From: Pseudorhodobacter aquimaris
GTDB lineage: Bacteria; Pseudomonadota; Alphaproteobacteria; Rhodobacterales; Rhodobacteraceae
Assembly (NCBI RefSeq): GCF_001202025.1
Contig: NZ_LGHS01000010.1
Location: 37,395-101,394 of the forward strand
DNA: 64,000 nt
Direction of reading: 5' to 3'
Shown: positions 33,483 through 43,622 of the stretch, piece after piece
Layout of the letters: every line of letters starts with the position of its first letter
How positions within the stretch are numbered: position 1 is the stretch's first letter
The notes under the pieces: model-generated
Seen by the model: the letters and a program-made list of their open reading frames with translations, nothing else
The model's database searches: none
What the model was told of the DNA's origin: nothing
Position numbers and translations under genes: made by a program

Positions 33483-34430
33483 TTAGGCCTCGCGCAAGAT
33501 GCGCGGCACTTTGAATTCCACGTTTTCCTGTGCGGTCTCAACCAACTCTACCGACGTGTCATAGCGGGCGCGAAAGGCGTCGAGCACCTCGTTGACCAAG
33601 ACCTCGGGGGCCGAGGCACCTGCCGTGATGCCGACAGCCCTGATCCCGTCCAGCGCGCGCCAGTCGATATCATCGGCCCGTTGCACCAGCTGCGCATAGG
33701 CACAGCCCGCAGCACGCCCGACCTCAACCAGACGTTTGGAATTAGAAGAATTCGGCGCGCCGATGACCAAAAGCGCATCGATCTTGTTGGCGATTGCCTT
33801 GACCGCAGCTTGGCGGTTGGTGGTGGCATAGCAGATATCTTCTTTATGCGGGCCCAGAATGGCGGGAAAGCGCGTCTGAAGGGCGGCGACAATGCCCGCG
33901 GTGTCATCGACCGAAAGGGTGGTCTGGGTGATATAGGCCAGCCGCTCGGGGTCGCGGACCTGCAAATGGGCGACATCGGACTCGGTTTCGACCAACAGCA
34001 CTTCGCCTTCGGGCAGTTGCCCCATGGTGCCTATTGTCTCGGGGTGGCCTTCATGGCCGATCATCACCATTTGCAGGCCCTCGGCGGAATGGCGCGCGGC
34101 CTCATTATGGACTTTGGTGACCAAGGGGCAGGTGGCATCGACCGCGATCATCGCGCGGGCCTCGGCCGCGGCGGGCACCGATTTCGGCACGCCATGCGCT
34201 GAAAAGATCACGGGCCGATCATCGGGGCATTCGGACAGCTCCTCGACAAAGACGGCCCCTTTGGCGCGCAGATCGTCTACCACGAATTTGTTGTGCACGA
34301 TCTCATGGCGCACGAAAACCGGCGCGCCCCATTTTTGCAAGGCCAGCTCTACGATCTTGATGGCGCGGTCCACACCCGCACAAAACCCGCGCGGCGCGGC
34401 CAGATAAAGCGTCAATGGCGGCAAGGTCAT
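33483..34430 (-). CDS. ispH: 4-hydroxy-3-methylbut-2-enyl diphosphate reductase
   Basis: Last enzyme of the MEP pathway, a [4Fe-4S] protein making IPP and DMAPP. About 315 residues. The three cluster cysteines are in [26 protein letters not shown] and [24 protein letters not shown] and [16 protein letters not shown] are substrate-site motifs. ATG 34430 is preferred (GGAG about 8 bases upstream); ATG 34448 is in frame. It precedes rnhA by 55 bases on the same strand. Confidence 0.96.
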   Translation of the reverse strand: MTLPPLTLYLAAPRGFCAGVDRAIKIVELALQKWGAPVFVRHEIVHNKFVVDDLRAKGAVFVEELSECPDDRPVIFSAHGVPKSVPAAAEARAMIAVDATCPLVTKVHNEAARHSAEGLQMVMIGHEGHPETIGTMGQLPEGEVLLVETESDVAHLQVRDPERLAYITQTTLSVDDTAGIVAALQTRFPAILGPHKEDICYATTNRQAAVKAIANKIDALLVIGAPNSSNSKRLVEVGRAAGCAYAQLVQRADDIDWRALDGIRAVGITAGASAPEVLVNEVLDAFRARYDTSVELVETAQENVEFKVPRILREA

Positions 34431-34510
34431 GGCCCGATCTCCGTTCATGGTCAGGCCCTACACGTAATGGGCAGGCGGCGGCAGGTCCAGCCCGAGGGGC
34501 AAAAAATCCA

Positions 34511-34948
34511 CTAACCGATCAGCCCCGCTGTGATCAGGGCAAGGCCAATATAACGGGTGGTCTTGGCGAGGCCGACCAAGACCAGAAACAGCCAGACCGG
34601 CGTGCGCATTACCCCCGCCACCAAGGTCATTACATCGCCCACCGGGAGCCAGCTAAGCAATAACACCCATTTGCCCCAACGCGCGAACCATATCTCCATC
34701 CGTGCCATCTGTGCGGGCGTTGCGGGAAACCAGCTTTTGCCCTCAAACCGCGTGATGCCATGCCCGATGTAGTAATTCACCAGGGCGCCCAAAGTATTAC
34801 CGATGCTGGCGACAATCACCAAGGACACCACCGGCACCTGTCCGGCCACTTGCAGGGCGACGAACACGATCTCGGATTGGAACGGGACAAGGGTGGCGGC
34901 AATGAAAGCCGCAGCGAATAACCCCAAGAGAGATGAGAACATAACCAT
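34511..34948 (-). CDS. YqaA family (SNARE-associated/DedA-like) membrane protein
   Basis: Small integral membrane protein, about 146 residues with four hydrophobic segments. The DedA/VTT-type motifs are visible: ATLVPFQSEIVFVAL (re-entrant loop with Glu), ASIGNTLGALVNYYIGHG, and FARWGKWVLLLSWLPVGDVMTLVAGVM. I chose ATG 34948 because upstream codons are unconserved; ATG 34942 is equally possible. Function in this organism is unknown; relatives affect membrane homeostasis or lipid scrambling. Confidence 0.83.
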   Translation of the reverse strand: MVMFSSLLGLFAAAFIAATLVPFQSEIVFVALQVAGQVPVVSLVIVASIGNTLGALVNYYIGHGITRFEGKSWFPATPAQMARMEIWFARWGKWVLLLSWLPVGDVMTLVAGVMRTPVWLFLVLVGLAKTTRYIGLALITAGLIG

Positions 34949-35069
34949 GCACCGCCATTGCCGCAGATGCGGCGAGGGTTCAAAGGCTAAATGCGCGCGG
35001 CCGTGGCCCAAAATGAAACGGACACCAGTGGAGGTGCCCGTTTTATCGATCGGCACAAAACGGGTTGGC

Positions 35070-35651
35070 CTATTTTACCTCTTCGGGAGTGCGACGATCT
35101 TCTTCGGCATCGAACCTTGGTTCGCGGGAGGGGCGGCCGATGACGTCGCGCAGATCATCCAGTTCGATGAAGTTGTCGGCCTGGCGGCGCAGCTCATCCG
35201 CGATCATCGGCGGGTGGCTGCGGATGGTAGAGACAACGGAAACCCGCACGCCTTGGCGCTGCAAGCTTTCGATCAGAGGCCGGAAATCACCGTCGCCGGA
35301 AAAGATCACGGCATGGTCAATATGGGCGGCAAGCTCCATCGCGTTGACAGCCAGCTCTATATCCATATTGCCCTTGATCTTGCGGCGTCCCTGACTGTCG
35401 GTGAATTCCTTGGCAACCTTGGTCACCATCGAATAGCCGTTATAGTTCAACCAGTCGACCAGTGGACGGATCGGCGAATATTCATCATTTTCCAGCAAGG
35501 CGGTGTAGTAGAATGCGCGCAGCAATTTGCCACGGCGCATGAACTCATGGCGCAGCAATTTATAATCGATATCAAACCCAAGCGCTTTTGATGCCGCGTA
35601 TAGATTGGATCCATCAATAAAAAGGGCAAGCCTTTCGTCCTTGTAGAACAT
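35070..35651 (-). CDS. LabA/DUF88-type NYN domain protein
   Basis: Soluble 193-residue protein with a NYN (PIN-like) domain: LALFIDGSNLYAAS (Asp13), KGNMDIELAVNAME and VIFSGDGDFRPLIESLQRQG provide the acidic metal-binding residues. The charged C-terminal tail (about residues 165-193, rich in Arg, Glu and Asp) looks disordered. Family members are thought to be RNases; the substrate is unknown. Ribosome site AGGGGA is close to ATG 35651. It is divergent from folK. Confidence 0.88.
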   Translation of the reverse strand: MFYKDERLALFIDGSNLYAASKALGFDIDYKLLRHEFMRRGKLLRAFYYTALLENDEYSPIRPLVDWLNYNGYSMVTKVAKEFTDSQGRRKIKGNMDIELAVNAMELAAHIDHAVIFSGDGDFRPLIESLQRQGVRVSVVSTIRSHPPMIADELRRQADNFIELDDLRDVIGRPSREPRFDAEEDRRTPEEVK

Positions 35652-35780
35652 TGTAATTCCCCTAAAAAAAGCGTGCAGTCAAAGCATTGAACAGCGTCAT
35701 TATGTGAAAACGAAAGCGGCTGCAATCATGGTTAATATCGGATGGATGCAAGAAATTTCAAGACAACTTGTCATTGGGGG

Positions 35781-36386
35781 ATGAACAAAAAAGTGAATGG
35801 ACATCGTATTTTAGTGGCCTTGGGCGCTAATCTGCCGGCGGATTGGGGGGGCGTTGCGCGTGTCCCCGCCGATAGCTTGCGTGCAGCGATTGCGGAGCTT
35901 GGCACGCTTGGGTTGAAACTGGTTTCGCAAAGCAGGTTTTTCGTGACCCCTTGCTTTCCGGCCGGGGTGGGGCCGGACTATGTGAATGCCGCCGCTGTGT
36001 TTGACGTGCCGGCGGGCCAGGCCCCGCAGGAAACCTTGGCCCTGCTGCATAAAGTGGAGGCCGCGCATGGCCGCACGCGTGAGGCCCGTTGGGCGGGGCG
36101 GGTGCTTGATCTTGATCTTTTGGCGGTGGGCGATCAGGTTTTGCCCGACCGTACGACCTATGAGCGCTGGCGCGACCTTGCCTTGGCCGATCAACTGCGG
36201 ATTGCGCCCGTTCAGCTTATCCTGCCGCATCCGCGCATGGCCGAGAGGGCCTTTGTGCTGGTGCCGCTGGCCGAGGTTGCCCCGGACTGGCGTCATCCGG
36301 TATCGGGAAAAACCGTAGTGGAGATGCGCAATGCACTGCCTGCCGCCGATCGGGCTGCCGTGAGACCCCTGACAAATGGCGGGTGA
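35781..36386 (+). CDS. folK: 2-amino-4-hydroxy-6-hydroxymethyldihydropteridine pyrophosphokinase
   Basis: Transfers pyrophosphate from ATP to hydroxymethyl-dihydropterin in folate synthesis. About 201 residues. HPPK motifs: LVALGANLPADWGG at the start, SRFFVTPCFPAG, DYVNAAAVFDV, VEAAHGRTREARWAGRVLDLDLLAVGD (with catalytic Arg and Asp residues) and LPHPRMAERAFVLVPLAEVAPDW. The start is uncertain: ATG 35781 gives a good N-terminus but its G-rich ribosome site is too close; GTG 35793 fits the same site with wider spacing. It is longer than E. coli HPPK (159). Confidence 0.9.
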   Translation: MNKKVNGHRILVALGANLPADWGGVARVPADSLRAAIAELGTLGLKLVSQSRFFVTPCFPAGVGPDYVNAAAVFDVPAGQAPQETLALLHKVEAAHGRTREARWAGRVLDLDLLAVGDQVLPDRTTYERWRDLALADQLRIAPVQLILPHPRMAERAFVLVPLAEVAPDWRHPVSGKTVVEMRNALPAADRAAVRPLTNGG

Positions 36387-36464
36387 TTCGCCGTATCATG
36401 GGGCGGATGGCCCCCTTTCACACCAATTTGACGCGTTGCAGCGCAATCTGGGCGGAGAAGGCGC

Positions 36465-36493
36465 TTGTCAAGGGGTTTGCCACGGCTTACATA
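36465..36493 (+). promoter_or_regulatory. Predicted rpoZ promoter
   Basis: TTGTCA (36465-36470) and TACATA (36488-36493) are separated by 17 bases and lie 37 bases upstream of the rpoZ start codon, matching a housekeeping sigma promoter. No other pair in the 143-base folK-rpoZ gap is as good. Confidence 0.5.
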
Positions 36494-36529
36494 GGGCGTT
36501 CTTAATTCCTTAGCTGAAAGGGTGTCTCC

Positions 36530-36883
36530 ATGGCCCGCGTCACGGTTGAAGATTGCGTAGACAAAGTACCGAACCGGTTTGAGCTGGTGATGCTTGCCGC
36601 CCATCGCGCCCGCGAGATCCAGTCGGGATCGCCGCTGACGGTTGATCGCGACAACGACAAGAACCCTGTTGTCTCCTTGCGTGAAATCGCCGAGGAAACG
36701 CAAACAGCAGAAAGTTTGCGCGAGCGGATGATCGAAAGCTATCAGACCCAGATCGAGGTCGATGAGCCCGAAGAAGATCAAATGGCTCTGCTGATGGGTG
36801 GCGAGGCGGATCGCCCTGCGACCGACGACATGTCCGAAGAGCGGCTCTTGCGCGCTTTGATGGAAGCGCAAGGCGGCAACTGA
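36530..36883 (+). CDS. rpoZ: DNA-directed RNA polymerase omega subunit
   Basis: Small subunit that helps fold and assemble beta-prime, 117 residues. [29 protein letters not shown] is split by the family pattern of omega: conserved N-terminal helix, then [21 protein letters not shown]. The last 40 residues are acidic and variable, normal for alphaproteobacteria. It is followed 33 bases later by relA/spoT, the standard order in this group, which links (p)ppGpp synthesis to one of its RNA polymerase binding partners. Confidence 0.95.
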   Translation: MARVTVEDCVDKVPNRFELVMLAAHRAREIQSGSPLTVDRDNDKNPVVSLREIAEETQTAESLRERMIESYQTQIEVDEPEEDQMALLMGGEADRPATDDMSEERLLRALMEAQGGN

Positions 36884-36916
36884 GGCGAAACAGCCCGATT
36901 ATAGGATGTGGCAGGA

Positions 36917-39034
36917 ATGATCGACGTCGAAGACCTGGTCGCTCTTGTCCACAACTATAACCCGCGTGCCAACGCCGATCTGATCCGCAGGGCCTATGCC
37001 TATGGCCTGCGGGTCCATGAGGGCCAGTTCCGCCATTCGGGGGAACCCTACTTCAGCCATCCGGTCGCGGTTGCCGCGATCCTGACCGAGCAGCAGCTAG
37101 ACGATGCCACCATCATCACGGCGCTGCTGCACGATACAATCGAAGATACCAAGGCGACCTATAGCGAGGTAGCCGAGTTGTTCGGGGATGAGGTTGCGGA
37201 ACTGGTCGATGGCGTTACCAAGCTGACCAATCTTCAGCTGTCCTCCACCCAATCCAAACAGGCCGAGAACTTCCGCAAACTTTTCATGGCGATGTCCAAG
37301 GATCTTCGGGTGATCCTGGTCAAATTGGCCGACCGTCTGCACAATATGCGCACGATCAAATCCATGCGTCCCGACAAGCAGGCCCAAAAGGCCCGTGAGA
37401 CCATGGAAATCTTTGCCCCGCTTGCAGGCCGTATGGGGATGCAATGGATGCGCGAGGAATTGGAAGACCTCGGCTTTCGGGTACTGAACCCCGAGGCGCG
37501 TAATTCCATCATTCGCCGCTTTATCACCTTGCAACGCGAGGCGGGTGATGTGGTCTATAAGATCACGGCCGATATCCGCACCGAACTTGACCGCGCCGAG
37601 ATCGAGGCGGATGTTTACGGGCGGGCCAAAAAACCCTATTCCGTCTGGCGCAAGATGCAGGAAAAAGACCTCTCTTTTTCGCGCCTCTCTGACATCTACG
37701 GTTTTCGCATCATCACACAGAATGAGGCCGATTGTTACCGTGTGTTGGGGGTGATCCATCAACGCTGGCGCGCGGTTCCGGGGCGGTTTAAGGATTACAT
37801 CAGCCAGCCAAAAACCAACGGTTATCGCTCCATCCACACCACCGTTTCTGGGCGGGATGGCAAGCGGGTCGAGGTGCAAATCCGCACCCGGCAAATGCAC
37901 GAGGTGGCAGAGGCCGGCGTCGCCGCGCATTGGTCTTACCGTGAGGGTGTGCGGGCCAATAACCCCTTTGCAGTTGATCCGGCAAAATGGGTTCTCAAAC
38001 TGACGGAGAACCTTGACGCCGAGGATCACGACGATTTTCTGGAAAACGTGAAGCTGGAAATGTACACCGATCAGGTGTTTTGCTTTTCCCCCAAGGGGGA
38101 GGTCATCCAGCTGCCACGCGGGGCGACGCCGCTTGATTATGCCTATGCGATCCATACGCGTATCGGTAACTCCACCGTTTCGGCCAAGGTTGACGGTATC
38201 CGCGTACCGCTGTGGACGCGTTTGAAAAACGGACAATCGGTAGAGATTATCACCGCCGAGGGGCAGCAGCCGCAGGCAAGCTGGATCGAGGTGGTGACAA
38301 CGGGCCGTGCCAAGGCGGCCATCCGCCGGTCCTTGCGCGAAGAGGACCGTGGACGTTTCGTCAAGCTGGGCCGCGAATTGGCCCGCGCCGCCTTTGAGCA
38401 TGTCGGGCGCAAGGCAACCGACAAGGCGTTGCGCACCGCCGCCAAGATAATGGCACTTGGCGATGAGAGCGACCTTTTGGCGCGCATCGGATCGGCCGAA
38501 GTGCCCGCCCGCAAGGTCGTCGCCACCCTTTACCCCGAGTTGGTGCAAGAGAGTGGCGATGAGGTTGACGCCCGCCGCCCGGTGATCGGGCTGAGCGCAG
38601 ATCAAAGCTTTCAGCGGGGGTCGTGCTGCCAGCCGGTTCCCGGAGAGCGCATCGTAGGCATCACCTACCGCGGCAAGGGCGTAGTGGTCCATGCCATCGA
38701 TTGTCCCGTTCTGGCCAAGCTGGAAGAAGAGCCTGAACGCTGGGTGGATCTGAACTGGCAACCGGGCCGTCACGCTGCTGTCAATACCGTTAGCCTCGAT
38801 TTAACGATTTCCAATGATGCTGGTGTCCTGGGGCGTATCTGCACCTTGATTGGACAACAGAAAGCGAATATCTCGGACATGCAATTCGTTGATCGCAAAC
38901 CGGATTTTTTCAGGTTACTGGTTGACGTCGATGTGCGCGACGTAGAGCATCTGCATATGATCATGACAGCGCTTGAAGCTGAAACAGATGTGGCCGAAGT
39001 AGGCCGTAAACGCGATCCCCAGCGTAAGCCCTGA
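36917..39034 (+). CDS. Bifunctional (p)ppGpp synthetase/hydrolase (Rsh)
   Basis: Single long RelA/SpoT homologue controlling the stringent response, about 705 residues. Order: HD hydrolase domain (TALLHDTIEDT), synthetase domain (GRAKKPYSVWRKMQ; GRFKDYISQPKTNGYRSIHT), TGS domain (VFCFSPKGEVIQLPRGATPLDYAYAIH) and C-terminal ACT domain (VSLDLTISNDAGVLGRICTLI). Arg290-Phe-Lys-Asp is the RxKD motif of bifunctional enzymes, so both synthesis and hydrolysis are expected. I chose ATG 36917; GTG 36908 is nine bases upstream. It lies 33 bases after rpoZ. Confidence 0.94.
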   Translation: MIDVEDLVALVHNYNPRANADLIRRAYAYGLRVHEGQFRHSGEPYFSHPVAVAAILTEQQLDDATIITALLHDTIEDTKATYSEVAELFGDEVAELVDGVTKLTNLQLSSTQSKQAENFRKLFMAMSKDLRVILVKLADRLHNMRTIKSMRPDKQAQKARETMEIFAPLAGRMGMQWMREELEDLGFRVLNPEARNSIIRRFITLQREAGDVVYKITADIRTELDRAEIEADVYGRAKKPYSVWRKMQEKDLSFSRLSDIYGFRIITQNEADCYRVLGVIHQRWRAVPGRFKDYISQPKTNGYRSIHTTVSGRDGKRVEVQIRTRQMHEVAEAGVAAHWSYREGVRANNPFAVDPAKWVLKLTENLDAEDHDDFLENVKLEMYTDQVFCFSPKGEVIQLPRGATPLDYAYAIHTRIGNSTVSAKVDGIRVPLWTRLKNGQSVEIITAEGQQPQASWIEVVTTGRAKAAIRRSLREEDRGRFVKLGRELARAAFEHVGRKATDKALRTAAKIMALGDESDLLARIGSAEVPARKVVATLYPELVQESGDEVDARRPVIGLSADQSFQRGSCCQPVPGERIVGITYRGKGVVVHAIDCPVLAKLEEEPERWVDLNWQPGRHAAVNTVSLDLTISNDAGVLGRICTLIGQQKANISDMQFVDRKPDFFRLLVDVDVRDVEHLHMIMTALEAETDVAEVGRKRDPQRKP

Positions 39035-39059
39035 TCGGGAAAAGGTAGACAGCAGGGAA

Positions 39060-39755
39060 ATGGTATTCAAGCGGCGTGATAAACGGTCATGGCTAAGACT
39101 TGTCATTGAGGCGCTTTGGCCTCGTGGCGGGTGGAACCGTGCCGCGATCTATATGAAGCATCGCCTGCGCCGGTTGCCGGATGCGCCCCACCGGATCGCA
39201 CGCGGGATTTTCGCGGGCATCGTGATTTCATTCTCGCCGCTGTTTGGTCTGCATTTCGCGGGGGCAGCTTTTTTGGCATGGGTCATGCGCGGCAATATTC
39301 TTGCGGCGCTGATGGCAACCTTTGTTGGCAACCCGATCACCTTTCCGTTTATTGCGGCCTTCGGGGTGGAGTTGGGCAATTACCTGTTGGGCCATCCGCG
39401 CGTGATGTCGCCGCTGGAAATCTTTGCTGATTTCGGGCGCGCGGGCGCTGAGTTCTGGCACAATGTATCGTCGATCTTTACTGATGATGTCGCCCATTGG
39501 GACCGGCTGCACCGCTTTTTCTTTCGGGTCTATCTGCCCTATCTGGTGGGGGGGATTTTGCCGGGGGTGATCGCGGGTATCGTGGGTTACTATATCAGCT
39601 TGCCATTGATTATCGCCTATCAGAACCGCCGCAAGAAAAAGCTGCGTGATCTTTTGGAACGGCGTCTGGCCAAGCGGGATGCAGAAATGGCAGAAGGTGG
39701 CGAAGAGGTGATTGACCCTTCGTCAGGGGATGACGTTGGGGATTTAAAGCGTTAA
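39060..39755 (+). CDS. DUF2062 domain membrane protein
   Basis: 231-residue inner-membrane protein of unknown function. A basic N-terminus (RRDKRSWLRL) leads to the DUF2062 core: IARGIFAGIVISFSPLFGLHF, then AALMATFVGNPITFPFIAAF and a later helix pair (YLPYLVGGILPGVIAGIVGYYISLP is split across about 158-183). A charged cytoplasmic tail rich in Arg/Lys then Glu/Asp ends the protein. Its place between relA/spoT and pdxJ is conserved in Rhodobacterales. 25 bases separate it from relA/spoT. Confidence 0.88.
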   Translation: MVFKRRDKRSWLRLVIEALWPRGGWNRAAIYMKHRLRRLPDAPHRIARGIFAGIVISFSPLFGLHFAGAAFLAWVMRGNILAALMATFVGNPITFPFIAAFGVELGNYLLGHPRVMSPLEIFADFGRAGAEFWHNVSSIFTDDVAHWDRLHRFFFRVYLPYLVGGILPGVIAGIVGYYISLPLIIAYQNRRKKKLRDLLERRLAKRDAEMAEGGEEVIDPSSGDDVGDLKR

Positions 39756-39803
39756 CCTTTGGTTGAGCATCCGCGCAAGCGGGGCGTTAAAAGGGCGAGT
39801 GTA

Positions 39804-40574
39804 ATGACGATTTTGGAACGGTTACGTTTAGGTGTTAATATTGATCATGTTGCGACGGTTCGCAACGCGCGCGGTGGTAGCCTGCCAGAGCCATTGCGTG
39901 CCGCCCTTCTGGCCGAGGTTGCGGGCGCTGACGGGATCACCGCGCATCTGCGCGAGGACCGCCGCCACATCCGCGACGCCGACATCGAGGCGCTTGTCGC
40001 GGGCCTGTCTGTTCCGCTGAATTTTGAATGTGCAGCTACGCCAGAGATGCAGGCCATCGCCCTGCGCCATAAACCTCATGCTGTCTGCCTCGTTCCCGAA
40101 AAACGTGAGGAACGCACCACCGAAGGCGGTCTTGATGTGGTAAAGGATGAGGCGCATCTGGCTGAATTCATTGCTCCTTTGCGGGATGCAGGGTGTCGTG
40201 TATCGCTCTTTATCGGCCATGAGGCCGCCCAGATTGAGGCTTCGGCCCGTGTCGGTGCGGCTGTGGTGGAACTCCACACCGGTCATTATTGCGAGTTGGT
40301 CGCCGAAGGTGCCGAGGACGAAGCCGCGACAGAGCTTGCCGCCCTGCGCCTAGGCGCCACCCATGCGCATTCATTGGGCTTGGAGGTGCATATGGGGCAC
40401 GGGCTTGATTTTGAAACCGCCGCCGAGGTCGCGGTATTCCCTGAGGTGGTGGAGCTGAACATCGGACATTTCCTGATCGGTGAGGCGGTGTTTCGTGGTC
40501 TTGGCCCCGCGATTGAGGAAATGCGCCGCCGGATTGATCTGGCGCGGGGCGGCTATGATCGTGCCTTGTCGTGA
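39804..40574 (+). CDS. pdxJ: Pyridoxine 5'-phosphate synthase
   Basis: Last step of the DXP-dependent vitamin B6 pathway, joining aminoacetone phosphate and DXP. 256 residues, TIM barrel. [19 protein letters not shown] holds the first active-site residues, [12 protein letters not shown] the lysine/arginine region, and [29 protein letters not shown] (active His) and [12 protein letters not shown] are conserved. ATG 39804 gives the standard N-terminus; a longer in-frame start at 39759 lacks support. Directly followed by acpS. Confidence 0.95.
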   Translation: MTILERLRLGVNIDHVATVRNARGGSLPEPLRAALLAEVAGADGITAHLREDRRHIRDADIEALVAGLSVPLNFECAATPEMQAIALRHKPHAVCLVPEKREERTTEGGLDVVKDEAHLAEFIAPLRDAGCRVSLFIGHEAAQIEASARVGAAVVELHTGHYCELVAEGAEDEAATELAALRLGATHAHSLGLEVHMGHGLDFETAAEVAVFPEVVELNIGHFLIGEAVFRGLGPAIEEMRRRIDLARGGYDRALS

Positions 40575-40583
40575 AGGCGTAGC

Positions 40584-41009
40584 ATGATCCTTGGTATCGG
40601 CTCTGATCTTGCGAATATCGAACGGATCGAAGGCACGCTTGCGCGTTTTGGCGACCGTTTTCGCAACCGTGTCTTTACGCCCGAGGAGCAACGCAAATCC
40701 GAAGGCCGCACCGGCCTTGTGGCGGCAACCTATGCCAAACGCTGGGCCGCCAAAGAGGCATGCTCAAAGGCGCTTGGCACGGGGCTGAGCATGGGGATCT
40801 CGTGGAAGGATATGGCCGTTTCCAATATGCGCAGCGGTCAGCCACAGATGCAGCTTACCGGCTGGGCGGCGGCGCGTCTGGCCGCAATGACGCCCGAAGG
40901 CTATGATGCGGTGGTCCATGTGACATTGACCGATGATCACCCTTGGGCGCAGGCCTTTGTGGTGATAGAGGCAAGGATGAAACCGCACTCGGGGGCGCTG
41001 CCTGCTTGA
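40584..41009 (+). CDS. acpS: Holo-[acyl-carrier-protein] synthase
   Basis: Adds 4'-phosphopantetheine from CoA to acyl carrier protein. 141 residues with [21 protein letters not shown] (metal Asp) at the N-terminus and the [16 protein letters not shown] motif (Glu of the metal site) in the middle. Ribosome site GAAGG before ATG 40584. The pdxJ-acpS-lepB order is common in proteobacteria. Length is slightly above the usual 125. Confidence 0.95.
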   Translation: MILGIGSDLANIERIEGTLARFGDRFRNRVFTPEEQRKSEGRTGLVAATYAKRWAAKEACSKALGTGLSMGISWKDMAVSNMRSGQPQMQLTGWAAARLAAMTPEGYDAVVHVTLTDDHPWAQAFVVIEARMKPHSGALPA

Positions 41010-41064
41010 CACGCCCGCCCCTCGCGCGCATGTAGCGCGGCATAGTAGCAAAAGGCAAAGATCG

Positions 41065-41877
41065 ATGGCGAGAAAAGAAAAATCCGACGGCGGCATTGTC
41101 GAGACAGTGAAAACCATTGTCTACGCCTTGCTGATTGCAGGGATCTTCCGGACGTTGTTCTTTCAGCCGTTCTGGATTCCGTCGGGCTCCATGAAGGATA
41201 CTTTGCTGATCGGCGATTTCCTCTTCGTCAATAAAATGGCCTACGGCTATTCCAAATATTCCTGTCCCTTTGCGATGTGCCCTGTCTCGGGCCGTGTGCT
41301 GATTTCCGAACCCGAGCGCGGCGATGTGGTGGTGTTCAGCCATCCTGTGAACGGATCCGATTTCATCAAACGTCTGATCGGTTTGCCCGGTGATACCGTG
41401 CAACTGCGGGGGGGCAAGGTGATCCTGAACGGGACCGAGCTGCCACAGGTGCCCTCGGGCGAATTTGTCGAAACCTATGACCGTCAGGGCCCGATGGGCA
41501 ATTTGCCGCGTTGCGAAAATTCTGCCGGTGCTGTGGGTGTGGGGGCCGATTGCACCAAGTCGCGCTATACCGAGACCATGCCGGCCACCGAAACCATGCC
41601 GGAAGGCCGCAGCTATGAGGTGTTGAATATCGACACCAACGGCTTTGCCGATAACACCGATGTCTTTACTGTGCCCGAGGGTCATTACTTCTTTATGGGC
41701 GATAACCGCGACAATTCCCAAGACAGCCGCTATGGTCAGGCCGTTGGCGGTGTGGGCTTTGTCCCTGCCGAAAACCTGATCGGGCGTGCGGACCGGATCA
41801 TGTTCTCCTCGGCCGGATCGTCGCTGTTCTATTTCTGGACATGGCGCGCGGACCGCTTTTTCAAGGCGGTTGAGTAA
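41065..41877 (+). CDS. lepB: Signal peptidase I
   Basis: Cleaves signal peptides of exported proteins at the outer face of the inner membrane. 270 residues with one N-terminal helix (about 12-34). Catalytic Ser42 is in IPSGSMKDTL and the Lys102 base in GSDFIKRLIGLPGDTV; the C-terminal GDNRDNSQDSR motif is present. A TTGACA hexamer at 41006-41011, overlapping the acpS stop, may give it its own promoter, though the -10 match is poor. A 25-residue insert (about 140-175) holds Cys residues. Confidence 0.95.
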   Translation: MARKEKSDGGIVETVKTIVYALLIAGIFRTLFFQPFWIPSGSMKDTLLIGDFLFVNKMAYGYSKYSCPFAMCPVSGRVLISEPERGDVVVFSHPVNGSDFIKRLIGLPGDTVQLRGGKVILNGTELPQVPSGEFVETYDRQGPMGNLPRCENSAGAVGVGADCTKSRYTETMPATETMPEGRSYEVLNIDTNGFADNTDVFTVPEGHYFFMGDNRDNSQDSRYGQAVGGVGFVPAENLIGRADRIMFSSAGSSLFYFWTWRADRFFKAVE

Positions 41878-41967
41878 TGCTACGATGACTGCTTGCCGAA
41901 ACCATCCGCGCCCGTTTCTTGAAATTATTGGCCGGGCTTGTCAGGCCGCTGATCGGGGGCGGGCACT

Positions 41968-42654
41968 ATGAAGCTTTCTGCTGATCTCCGCGTATTTGAA
42001 GGGCGTTTGGGCCATAGCTTCTGCAACCCCGAGCTTTTGGTCCAATCGGTGACCCATGCGTCGATTTCCTCGGCAACGCGCCCCGATAACCAAAGGCTGG
42101 AGTTTCTGGGCGACCGTGTTCTGGGCCTTGTGATGGCCGAGGCCTTGCTGACAGCGGATAAGGCGGCGGCCGAAGGGCTGTTGGCGCCGCGTTTCAATGC
42201 GATGGTGCGCAAGGAAACCTGTGCCGATGTCGCCCGTGAAATCGGGCTTGGGGATGTGCTGAAACTGGGCCGGTCCGAGATGATGTCGGGCGGGCGGCGC
42301 AAAGAGGCCTTGCTTGGCGATGCTCTGGAGGCGGTCATTGCGGCGGTTTACCTTGATGGTGGGTTTGATGCCGCGCGCGCGTTGATTACCCGTTTGTGGA
42401 AGGGCCGGATCGCGACTGTCAAGGAAGATGCCCGTGACCCCAAAACCGCACTTCAGGAATGGGCGCAGGCCCGTGGGATGACACCCCCGAAATACAGCGA
42501 ACAAGCCCGTTCCGGCCCCGATCACCAGCCAGTGTTCACAGTGGCGGTAAGGCTGGACAATGAGGAAACCGAAACGGCATCTGCCGGAACGAAACGCGCC
42601 GCCGAACAGGCCGCAGCCCGGGCGCTTTTGACCCGGTTGGAGCAAGAGACATGA
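41968..42654 (+). CDS. rnc: Ribonuclease III
   Basis: Double-strand-specific endoribonuclease for rRNA processing and mRNA regulation. 228 residues: the N-terminal RNase III domain has [12 protein letters not shown], the signature [16 protein letters not shown] and the late acidic motif [16 protein letters not shown]; the C-terminal dsRNA-binding domain is [19 protein letters not shown] to [15 protein letters not shown]. Its stop overlaps era (ATGA), the conserved rnc-era coupling. Confidence 0.96.
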   Translation: MKLSADLRVFEGRLGHSFCNPELLVQSVTHASISSATRPDNQRLEFLGDRVLGLVMAEALLTADKAAAEGLLAPRFNAMVRKETCADVAREIGLGDVLKLGRSEMMSGGRRKEALLGDALEAVIAAVYLDGGFDAARALITRLWKGRIATVKEDARDPKTALQEWAQARGMTPPKYSEQARSGPDHQPVFTVAVRLDNEETETASAGTKRAAEQAAARALLTRLEQET

Positions 42655-43598
42655 CAGAAAAACCCAGCAGCCAGCCCGTCGGCGGTGACGGCAACACCCG
42701 TGCGGGTTTCATTGCCCTGATCGGGGAGCCGAACGCAGGGAAATCCACGCTTTTGAACCGTATGGTCGGGTCCAAAGTGTCGATCGTAACGCATAAGGTA
42801 CAAACCACCCGTGCCCGCATTCGCGGCATCGCGATGGAAGGGGCAGCCCAGCTTGTTTTCGTCGATACCCCGGGTCTTTTCCGCCCGCGCCGCAGGCTTG
42901 ACCGTGCGATGGTTGCGGCGGCTTGGGGTGGTGCGGCGGATGCCGACCTGATCGTGCTGTTGGTTGAGGCGCATCGCGGGCTGACCGAGGGCACCGCGGC
43001 CATCATCGCCTCTATGCGCGACCGGATCCCGCAAGGCCAAAAGGTGGCGCTTGCGATCAACAAGATCGACCGGGTGAAGGCCGAGGTCTTGCTTGCCCTG
43101 TCGCAAAAACTCAATGAGGAGTTTCCCTTTGCGGAAACCTTCATGATCTCGGCCGAAAAGGGTTACGGCGTTGACAAGCTGCGCGAATGGCTGGCCTCGG
43201 AGTTGCCTTTCGGCCCGTGGTTCTATCCCGAGGATCAGATCGCCGATTTGCCCATGCGGATGATCGCCGCCGAGGTGACCCGCGAAAAGCTGACGCTGCG
43301 CCTGCATGAAGAGCTTCCCTATCAGCTAACGGTCGAGACAGAGAAATGGGAGGATCGCAAGGACGGCTCTACCCGTATCGACCAGATCGTCTATGTCGCG
43401 CGGGACGGGCATAAGGGCATCGTGCTGGGCAATAAGGGCGAGACGATCAAATCCGTTGGCCAAGCCGCCCGCGTTGACCTGATGGAATTTCTGGGCCGCC
43501 CTGTGCATCTGTTCTTGCAGGTCAAGGTGCGTCCGAACTGGCTGGAAGAGCCGGAGCGCTATTCCGAGATGGGGCTGGAGTTCAAGGACGGGAATTGA
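42651..43598 (+). CDS. era: GTPase Era
   Basis: Ribosome-associated GTPase for 30S maturation and 16S rRNA 3' end processing. 315 residues. G1 [15 protein letters not shown]2 region [15 protein letters not shown]3 DTPGL, G4 NKID and G5 SAEKG are in order; the C-terminal KH domain contains [17 protein letters not shown]. An N-terminal extension of about 17 residues ([11 protein letters not shown]) precedes G1. It is coupled to rnc and followed by DUF1491 and recO. Confidence 0.96.
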   Translation: MTEKPSSQPVGGDGNTRAGFIALIGEPNAGKSTLLNRMVGSKVSIVTHKVQTTRARIRGIAMEGAAQLVFVDTPGLFRPRRRLDRAMVAAAWGGAADADLIVLLVEAHRGLTEGTAAIIASMRDRIPQGQKVALAINKIDRVKAEVLLALSQKLNEEFPFAETFMISAEKGYGVDKLREWLASELPFGPWFYPEDQIADLPMRMIAAEVTREKLTLRLHEELPYQLTVETEKWEDRKDGSTRIDQIVYVARDGHKGIVLGNKGETIKSVGQAARVDLMEFLGRPVHLFLQVKVRPNWLEEPERYSEMGLEFKDGN

Positions 43599-43622
43599 GC
43601 GCCTTGGCGCACAGGGGGCGGC

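Noticed and set aside
37097..38773. 558-codon open frame on the minus strand across relA/spoT
   Set aside because: Antisense to a gene with complete HD, synthetase, TGS and ACT motifs; the composition is that of a mirror frame.
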